From NCBI GenBank assembly GCA_016803235.1, contig JADCLI010000029.1:1-64000 (forward strand): DNA of 64,000 nucleotides, in the 5' to 3' direction. Origin of the DNA: Pimelobacter simplex (lineage in GTDB: Bacteria; Actinomycetota; Actinomycetes; Propionibacteriales; Nocardioidaceae). The position numbers and the translations under genes are program-made. Positions 58,454 to 64,000 of the stretch are shown in pieces (within the stretch, counting starts at the first letter, position 1; every line of letters starts with the position of its first letter). The notes under the pieces were generated by a model. It was given only the letters and a program-made list of their open reading frames with translations, had not been told where the DNA came from and made no database searches.

Positions 58454-59731
58454 ATGTCGGAGCACCATGCCGAGCAGGCCGAGGAACGCGACACCGAGTC
58501 CGCGGTCCGCCACCGCATCCGCCGGATGACCGGCCGTGACCCGCACGAGACCGGCCGCGCGTCGACCCCGCTGGAGCTGTTGTTCGACCTCACCTTCGTG
58601 GTCGCCTTCGGGACCGCGGCCAACGAGCTCGCGCACGCCCTCGCCGAGGACCACGTCGGCGGCGGCATCGCCGCGTTCGCCTTCGCGACCTTCGGCATCA
58701 CCTGGGCGTGGATCAACTTCACCTGGTTCGCCTCGGCCTACGACACCGACGACTGGATCTACCGAGTCACCACGATGGTGCAGATGATCGGCGTGCTGAT
58801 CTTCGCGCTGGGCATCAAGCCGATGTTCGAGTCGGTGACCCAGCACGGCGAGACGCTCGACAACGACGTCATCGTGTGGGGCTACGTCGTGATGCGCGTC
58901 GCGATGATCTTCCAGTGGCTGCGGGCCGGTCAGCACGACCCGGCCCGCCGGCCCGCCTGCCGCACGTACGTCGTCTCCATCGCCATCGCCCAGGTGCTGT
59001 GGTGCGTGCTCGCCCTCGTCGACCTGCCGGTCGGCACCACGTTCGCGCTCATCATCGTGCCCTTCCTCGTCGAGGTCGGCGGCCCCGCCGTCGCCGAGCG
59101 CGCTCGCGGCGGCACACCGTGGCACGCCCACCACATCGCCGAGCGCTACGGCCTGATGGTCATCATCACCCTCGGCGAGGGGATGATCGGCACGATGGCC
59201 GCGATCAACGTGCTCGCCGAGGACGGCCTCACCTGGGAGATCGCGCTCTTCACCCTCGCCGGCACAGCGCTGACCTTCGGGATCTGGTGGTGCTACTTCG
59301 CCATCCCGGCCGGCGAGATCCTGCACGCCCGTCGCGAGCGCTCCTTCGGCTTCGGGTACGGCGCGATGGGACTCTTCGGCACCATCGTCGCCATCGGCGC
59401 CGGCCTGCACGTGGGCGCGTACTACCTCGACCACCACAGCAAGCTGGGCCTGACCGCGACGGTGCTCACCGTCGTCGTACCGGTCGCGCTGTTCATCGCC
59501 GTCTTCTACGCCGGCTACTCACTCCTCTCACGCTCCTTCGACGCCTTCCACCTGGTGCTCCTGGCGGTCACGGCCGTCGTGCTGGTGCTGCCGGTGGTCA
59601 TGGCACAGGCGGACGTCGACCTGGCCTGGTGCCTGCTCGTGCTCGCGCTGGCGCCGTGGGTGACCGTGGTCGGCTACGAGGCGGTCGGGTACCGGCACAA
59701 CGTCAAGCTGCTGACCAGCCTCACGAGCTGA
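58454..59731 (+). CDS. ltrA: Low temperature requirement protein A (LtrA) family membrane protein
   Basis: 425 residues with about 11 hydrophobic segments. LtrA landmarks are ELLFDLTFVVAFGTAANELAH near the start and HIAERYGLMVIITLGEGMIGT in the middle. The family is named for cold growth in Listeria, but its biochemistry is unknown. Basic N-terminal region. TAGACT seven bases upstream of the ATG fixes the start. The last 11 bases overlap the convergent MFS gene. Confidence 0.88.
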   Translation: MSEHHAEQAEERDTESAVRHRIRRMTGRDPHETGRASTPLELLFDLTFVVAFGTAANELAHALAEDHVGGGIAAFAFATFGITWAWINFTWFASAYDTDDWIYRVTTMVQMIGVLIFALGIKPMFESVTQHGETLDNDVIVWGYVVMRVAMIFQWLRAGQHDPARRPACRTYVVSIAIAQVLWCVLALVDLPVGTTFALIIVPFLVEVGGPAVAERARGGTPWHAHHIAERYGLMVIITLGEGMIGTMAAINVLAEDGLTWEIALFTLAGTALTFGIWWCYFAIPAGEILHARRERSFGFGYGAMGLFGTIVAIGAGLHVGAYYLDHHSKLGLTATVLTVVVPVALFIAVFYAGYSLLSRSFDAFHLVLLAVTAVVLVLPVVMAQADVDLAWCLLVLALAPWVTVVGYEAVGYRHNVKLLTSLTS

Positions 59732-61079
59732 CCGGCTCGTCACGCAGCGGGTGCGCCAGCTCGTCGGCAGGCAGGCGGGCGCCGACGATCGCGACGGCCG
59801 CGGCCACCCCGGGCACCAGTGCCGCGATCGCGAAGGTCGCCTCCAGCCCGATCAGGTCGGCGACCGGTCCGGCGACCGCCATCGAGACCGGCATCAGGCT
59901 GATCGAGACGAAGAAGTCGAGCGACGCGACCCGGCCGAGCAGCTCGGGCGGGACCCGGCGCTGCAGCAGCGTCCCCCAGATCACCATCGGAGCGGAGAAC
60001 AGCGCACCCAGCACGAAGGCCGCGGCCGCGACCTGCCAGACGGCGGTCGCGAACCCGATCACGAGGAACGGCAGGCAGCCGACGCCCCACATCAGGTTCA
60101 TCCAGGTGAGGTAGCGCCGCGGCATCGGCAGCGAGCCGGTCACCAGTGAGCCCACCGCGCCGCCGATGCCGAAGCAGGCCATCACGACCGCGTGGTCGCC
60201 GGGACCGCCGCCGAGCTCGTCCTTGATGAGGAACGGCACGAGGACCTCGAGCGGGCCCATCATCACCAGCACCATGACCGACGCGAAGAGCAGGGTCGCC
60301 AGCAGCCACGGGGTGCGCACCATGTAGCCGAAGCCCTCGCGCATGTCGGCCAGCGCGGTGCGGATCGCCCGGAGCGCGCCGCCCGGAGCGCCGGCCTCGG
60401 CTGCCGGCAGGTCGCGTCGGACGGCGGTGAGCGGCACCAGGAGCAGCACCAGCAACCCACCGAGGTACGCCGCCGCGGCCACCGAGATCGCCGCCGACGA
60501 CGAGCTCGCACCCACCACGCCGCCCGCGACGGCCGGGCCGAGGGCCTGGCCGATGGTCGGGCGCACCATGCCCTCGAAGCCGTTGACGGCGAGCAGGTCC
60601 TCCTCCGGGACCAGCGCCGGCAGCCAGGCGGAGTAGGCCGGGTAGTAGAACGCCATCGCCATGCCGGCGACGAACGCGACGGTCGCGAGGTGCCACAGCT
60701 GGGTGAGATCGGTGAAGGACAGCACCGCCACCAGGCTCATGCCGAGCAGCTCGACGGTCGTGGTGACGATGAGGATCAGCTTCTGCGGGACCCGGTCGGC
60801 GACGACGCCGCCGAGCAGCGCCGGCAGCAGCACGCCGACGGCGCCGGCGGTGGTGACCGCGGAGAGCGCGCTGGCGCCCCCGCCGATCCGGATCACCTCC
60901 CAGACCAGGGCCACGATCCACACGCCGCTGCCGAAGCTGGTCAGCACCAGCGCCGAGCCGAGCCGCCGGTAGGCGGAGTGCCGGAAGGGCGTGAAGGCGC
61001 GCGGGATCCGCCGTGGGCCGCGGAGCCCGGGATCGGGCTCCTCCGGCACGGGGACGAGGGGAGCGAGCTGGTCGGTCAT
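59721..61079 (-). CDS. MFS transporter, probable efflux pump
   Basis: 452 residues with 12 hydrophobic segments. The start (FRHSAYRRLGSALVLTSFGSGVWIVAL) and the loop GGVVADRVPQK after the third segment match the MFS_3/enterobactin-exporter type; FGIGGAVGSLVTG and GRVASLDFFVSI are in the second half. Drug or siderophore export is a guess. GGAGG six bases before the ATG. A strong hairpin lies upstream. Confidence 0.87.
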   Translation of the reverse strand: MTDQLAPLVPVPEEPDPGLRGPRRIPRAFTPFRHSAYRRLGSALVLTSFGSGVWIVALVWEVIRIGGGASALSAVTTAGAVGVLLPALLGGVVADRVPQKLILIVTTTVELLGMSLVAVLSFTDLTQLWHLATVAFVAGMAMAFYYPAYSAWLPALVPEEDLLAVNGFEGMVRPTIGQALGPAVAGGVVGASSSSAAISVAAAAYLGGLLVLLLVPLTAVRRDLPAAEAGAPGGALRAIRTALADMREGFGYMVRTPWLLATLLFASVMVLVMMGPLEVLVPFLIKDELGGGPGDHAVVMACFGIGGAVGSLVTGSLPMPRRYLTWMNLMWGVGCLPFLVIGFATAVWQVAAAAFVLGALFSAPMVIWGTLLQRRVPPELLGRVASLDFFVSISLMPVSMAVAGPVADLIGLEATFAIAALVPGVAAAVAIVGARLPADELAHPLRDEPVSS

Positions 61080-61111
61080 GGCGGTCCTCCGAGTCTGCCC
61101 GCGTGGACCAA

Positions 61112-61142
61112 CGCCGGCCACCGATTTCATCGGTGGCCGGCG
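61112..61142 (-). terminator. Perfect 14-bp hairpin after the aldehyde dehydrogenase gene
   Basis: Arms 61112-61125 and 61129-61142 match fully around TTC. On the minus strand it lies 68 bases after the dehydrogenase stop and 33 bases before the MFS start. It probably ends the upstream message, but no T-run follows and it could be an operator. Confidence 0.6.
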
Positions 61143-61209
61143 CCGGATCCCGTCGTACTCCCAGCAGACAACCTCAAGCGCGCTTCGGGTCAAGCGCCCG
61201 CCAGCGGGC

Positions 61210-62679
61210 TCAGGTCACCGGCAGGGCGACGTACGTCGTGTCGAGGTACTCCTCGATCCCCTCGAACCCGCCCTCGCGCCCGAAGCCGCTCGCCTTGACG
61301 CCACCGAACGGCGCGGCCGGGTTGGAGACCAGGCCGGTGTTGATGCCGAGCATGCCGGTCTCGAGGCGCTCCGCGAGCCGGATCGTGCGGGCCAGGTCGC
61401 GGGTGAAGGCGTAGGCGGCGAGGCCGTACTCGGTGGAGTTGGCCAGCCGGATCGCCTCGTCCTCGCTGGTGAACGTGGTGATCGGGGCGACCGGGCCGAA
61501 GATCTCGTTGCGGACCGCGTCGGCATCGGCCGGTACGTCGGCCAGCACCGTCGGCGGGAAGAAGAAGCCGTCGCCGCCGGGGGCCTTGCCGCCGGTGAGG
61601 AGCCGGGCACCGCGGTCGACGGCGTCGTCGACCAGCGCGGAGACCGAGGCGACCGCCTTGGCGTCGATGAGCGGACCGACCTGGACGCCGACGTCCTGTC
61701 CCCGGCCGACCCGCAGGCCGCCCATCCGCTCGGCGAGCCTGCTGCCGAACTCCTCGGCGACCGACGCCTCGACGAGAAAGCGGTTCGCCGAGGTGCAGGC
61801 CTCGCCCATGTTGCGCATCTTGGCGATCATCGCGCCGTCGACGGCGGCGTCGAGGTCGGCGTCGGCGAAGACGAGGAAGGGTGCGTTGCCGCCGAGCTCC
61901 AGCGACATCCGCTGCAGCTGGCCGGCCGACTGCTCGACCAGCGACTTGCCGACGCCGGTCGAGCCGGTGAAGCTGACCTTCCGCAGCCGCGGGTCGGCCT
62001 GCAGCGTCTTGCTGAAGCCGCCGGAGTCGGAGGTCGTGACGACGTTCAGCACACCGGCGGGCAGGCCCGCCTCGGCCAGCAGCGCCGCGAGCAGGAGCAT
62101 GGTCAGCGGGGTCTGCGAGGCGGGCTTGACCACCATCGTGCAGCCGGCCGCCACCGCGGGGCCGATCTTGCGGGTGCCCATGGCCAGCGGGAAGTTCCAC
62201 GGGGTGATGAACAGGCACGGCCCGACCGGCTTGCGCACGGTCAGCAGCCGGCTGCCGCCGGCCGGGTTCTGCATCCAGCGACCGTGGATCCGCACGGCCT
62301 CCTCGGAGAACCAGCGCAGGAACTCGGCGCCGTAGGTCACCTCGCCCTTGGCCTCGGCGATCGGCTTGCCCATCTCCAGGCTCATCACCAGGGCGAGGTC
62401 GTCGGCGTGCTCGGTGACCAGCCCGAACGCCCGGCGCAGGATCTCCCCCCGCTCGCGCGGCGGCGTGGCCGCCCACGACTCCTGGGCGCCCGCCGCGGCG
62501 TCCAGGGCCGCACGGGCGTCGTCGAGCGTGCCGTCGGCGACGTCGGTCAGCACGGACCCGTCCGCCGGGTCGAGCACCTCGATCCGGGCACCGCTGCCCG
62601 AGGGGACCCAGGCGCCGCCGACGTAGAGCTGGCGACGCGACTCCGGGAGCAGGTGGACAAGGCGTTCGCGGAAGGTCAT
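61210..62679 (-). CDS. NAD(P)-dependent aldehyde dehydrogenase, succinate-semialdehyde type
   Basis: 489 residues. ALDH pattern: FITPWNFPLAMGTRKIGPA, KVSFTGSTGVGKSL, catalytic Glu in LELGGNAPFLVF, catalytic Cys in MGEACTSANRFLV, and EIFGPVAPI. These blocks are like GabD. It likely oxidises succinate semialdehyde or a similar aldehyde to the acid. No GABA transaminase is nearby. A CACAGT box lies six bases before the ATG. Confidence 0.88.
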   Translation of the reverse strand: MTFRERLVHLLPESRRQLYVGGAWVPSGSGARIEVLDPADGSVLTDVADGTLDDARAALDAAAGAQESWAATPPRERGEILRRAFGLVTEHADDLALVMSLEMGKPIAEAKGEVTYGAEFLRWFSEEAVRIHGRWMQNPAGGSRLLTVRKPVGPCLFITPWNFPLAMGTRKIGPAVAAGCTMVVKPASQTPLTMLLLAALLAEAGLPAGVLNVVTTSDSGGFSKTLQADPRLRKVSFTGSTGVGKSLVEQSAGQLQRMSLELGGNAPFLVFADADLDAAVDGAMIAKMRNMGEACTSANRFLVEASVAEEFGSRLAERMGGLRVGRGQDVGVQVGPLIDAKAVASVSALVDDAVDRGARLLTGGKAPGGDGFFFPPTVLADVPADADAVRNEIFGPVAPITTFTSEDEAIRLANSTEYGLAAYAFTRDLARTIRLAERLETGMLGINTGLVSNPAAPFGGVKASGFGREGGFEGIEEYLDTTYVALPVT

Positions 62680-62779
62680 GCGCCCACTGTGGCACTGCGT
62701 CGGCGAGTTCGGGAGGGCCCGGCCCGGGACGAAGGTCCCAAGGATGGGGTACGACCGGAGGAAATCTCGACGCGAGCCC

Positions 62780-62807
62780 TTGCCCCTCACCACCGGCGCG
62801 CTAGAGT
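62780..62807 (+). promoter_or_regulatory. Promoter of the small-RNA candidate
   Basis: TTGCCC (62780-62785), 16-base spacer, TAGAGT (62802-62807). Start of transcription is expected near 62814. The bases before the -10 box resemble those before 36774. Confidence 0.6.
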
Positions 62808-62813
62808 GGCACC

Positions 62814-62890
62814 AGTCGTACTTCGGAGGGAGCACCGATACGACTGAGCCCCTCGTTGACCCCATGCAATGAGGGGCTCTCTCCATTTTT
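62814..62890 (+). ncRNA. Candidate small RNA with intrinsic terminator
   Basis: About 77 bases. Hairpin 1 has arms 62814-62820 and 62839-62845 (AGTCGTA / TACGACT). Hairpin 2 has 13-base arms 62846-62858 and 62867-62879 with one G-U pair, an ACCCCATG loop, and then five T at 62886-62890: a strong Rho-independent terminator. A good promoter sits directly in front. No long reading frame fits inside. It does not match a family I can name. Confidence 0.6.
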
Positions 62891-63030
62891 CGACGACACC
62901 ACGAGGTGACGTCGCGGAGTCGTCGCGGGGGCCCGGGCACGCGGGTCGTGTCACCCGTTCGGGGGGCATTTCGGCCTGATCGGGCCCTTCTGGCCGTGAG
63001 GACCACCCGGGACTCGGTAGTTGTTCGGCC

Positions 63031-64000
63031 ATGTCCGCTTTCATGTCCCCCCTCCATCGCGTGAGGCTCGCCGGCATCGCCGCGCTGGCCACCGCGACCG
63101 CAACCATCAGCATGCTCGGCGCCGCGGCGCCGGCCCACTCCGACCCGGCCGAGCCGCCGACCGAACCGCAGGTCCTCGCGCTGGGCGCGTACGACGTCAG
63201 CGCCGCCCCCGGCACCTGCGCCGCGATCGTCACCCTCGAGGGTGGCAACGGCGGCACGGCCATCTCCGGCGCCGACAACGACGACGAGCCCCCCACCGAC
63301 GACCCGACGCAGGTCGGCGGTGGACAGGGTGCCCGACTCCAGTTCCGGATCCCGGTGTCCCCGACCGACGTGCTGACGGGGGTCGTCGGACGCGGCGGCG
63401 CGGGCGGTGGCGCCGGCGGCGCCTCCGGCACCGACCAGGGTGGCAACGGTGGCGCGGGGACCCACCCCGGCGCTGGTGGCGGTGGCTACACCAGCCTCCT
63501 CCTCAATGGTGACCTCATCGCCCTGGTCGGTGGTGGCGGCGGCTCCGGCGGCGGTCACAACCCCAACGCAGGTGGAGGCGGCCACGCCGGTGTCATCGAG
63601 GGTCCGGGCGCCTTCGCCGGCCAGGACGGCGCCAGCGGCGTCGACGCCTCGGCCACGCCTCGCGCGCCGCGCGGCGGTGGCGCCGGCGCGGCCGACGCTC
63701 CCGGGCTCGGCGGCGTCCACGCCGACAAGCCGGCCGACAACGGCATGCCGGGCGACGCCCGCAACGGCGGCGACGGCGGCGGCGGCGACGGCGCGGACCA
63801 GGGCGGCGGTGGCGGTGCCGGCTACTTCGGCGGCGGCGGTGGTGCCACCACCGTCGGCGACGTGAGCGGCGGCACCAGTGACCCCACCGACCCCGACGTC
63901 GGCACTGCGATCGTCGGTGGCGGCGGTGGCGGCGGCTCCAGCTTCTTCAGCACCGCACACGGCGCCGTCTTCGTCCCCCAGGCCGAGGGCGACTCCCTCG
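63031..64000 (+). CDS. Glycine-rich secreted protein, 3' end outside the window
   Basis: The frame is open from ATG 63031 to the last base (323 codons seen). A signal peptide (VRLAGIAALATATATISMLGAAAPAHS) is followed by a CAAIVTLEGGNGG segment and then long Gly/Ala runs (GRGGAGGGAGGASG, GGGGGAGYFGGGGG, GGGGGGGSSFFS). The composition resembles PE_PGRS-like or glycine-rich cell-surface proteins, but no PE domain is seen. Likely cell-wall linked or shed. A second ATG at 63043 is possible. Confidence 0.75.
   Translation, partial: MSAFMSPLHRVRLAGIAALATATATISMLGAAAPAHSDPAEPPTEPQVLALGAYDVSAAPGTCAAIVTLEGGNGGTAISGADNDDEPPTDDPTQVGGGQGARLQFRIPVSPTDVLTGVVGRGGAGGGAGGASGTDQGGNGGAGTHPGAGGGGYTSLLLNGDLIALVGGGGGSGGGHNPNAGGGGHAGVIEGPGAFAGQDGASGVDASATPRAPRGGGAGAADAPGLGGVHADKPADNGMPGDARNGGDGGGGDGADQGGGGGAGYFGGGGGATTVGDVSGGTSDPTDPDVGTAIVGGGGGGGSSFFSTAHGAVFVPQAEGDSL

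Larger units (their letters stand above)
62680..63030. other. Intergenic region (351 bp)
   Basis: Holds the small-RNA candidate with its promoter (62780-62890). The parts 62680-62779 and 62891-63030 show no coding frame with family features, and no other site was recognised except the likely start regions of the two flanking genes. Confidence 0.6.

Noticed and set aside
62814..62890. Assignment to the actinobacterial 6C RNA family
   Set aside because: The loops have at most four Cs in a row and the layout does not match what I recall of 6C, so only a generic small RNA is claimed.
63360..63960. CRISPR or tandem-repeat array
   Set aside because: The repetition comes from Gly codons in a secreted protein; there are no equal spacers or fixed repeats.
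1..64000. tRNA, rRNA or riboswitch genes
   Set aside because: No cloverleaf with a GTTCGAATC-type arm, rRNA segment or known riboswitch core was recognised by eye; a covariance-model search would be decisive.

Overview
The window is about 64 kb of very GC-rich DNA with dense coding and short gaps. Gene starts are often GTG, and operon genes commonly overlap by a four-base ATGA. Many genes look leaderless, with a TANNNT -10 box 6-7 bases before the start codon. These features fit an actinobacterium. Gene content (EcsC, PaaX, CAP-domain secreted proteins, orphan ESX-type substrates, SNF2/SWIM helicase pair) suggests a Nocardioides-like member of the Propionibacteriales. This is inference from gene style, since no rRNA, tRNA or phylogenetic marker was recognised. 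No tRNA, CRISPR array, prophage or intact insertion sequence was seen.

Layout. 1-3.2 kb: end of a DUF1800 protein, its DUF1501 partner, a rhodanese and an M20 amidohydrolase. 3.2-10.8 kb: a seven-gene minus-strand operon (ABC sugar/nucleoside transporter, phosphotriesterase-like hydrolase, glutamine-amidotransferase-like protein, nucleoside hydrolase, PfkB kinase) facing a LacI regulator across twin operators. 11-16.3 kb: two duplicated lipoproteins, aat, an EcsC protein, a sulfotransferase and an unknown partner. 16.3-22.5 kb: a leucine-degradation operon (two acyl-CoA carboxylase subunits and HMG-CoA lyase) with a perfect 34-bp palindrome at its promoter, a secreted ScyD-like protein and a TetR regulator. 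22.5-24.9 kb: an orphan type VII secretion substrate module and a lipoprotein. 25-29.6 kb: AidB-like acyl-CoA dehydrogenase and crotonase, divergent from PaaX; a membrane protein and a TetR regulator. 29.6-36.7 kb: SWIM zinc-finger protein, SNF2 helicase, a membrane protein and a RecQ helicase fused to a phosphoribosyltransferase-like domain, followed by a VapC remnant.

36.7-43.9 kb is an export-rich stretch: a secreted repeat protein, an M13 metallopeptidase, a secreted beta-propeller and three tandem CAP-domain proteins. Several sit behind shared inverted-repeat elements. 43.9-51.9 kb: quinone oxidoreductase, an unknown coiled-coil membrane protein, a GH1 glycosidase, pirin, and a marR-ribA pair; then a TetR regulator divergent from an acyl-CoA dehydrogenase. 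51.9-56.6 kb: lipid kinase, alkylglycerone-phosphate-synthase-like flavoprotein, TetR and GlpD, in the same order as I recall for Mycobacterium tuberculosis Rv2252-Rv2249c. 56.6-64 kb: an ECF-type sigma factor with a SnoaL-like tail, a DinB/maleylpyruvate-isomerase-fold protein, LtrA, an MFS transporter, an aldehyde dehydrogenase, a candidate small RNA, and a glycine-rich secreted protein cut by the window end.

The strongest candidates for something undescribed are the LacI-controlled nucleoside/phosphotriesterase-like operon, the helicase cluster with the RecQ-PRTase fusion, the orphan ESX module, and two promoter-terminator units that may encode small RNAs or a leader peptide.
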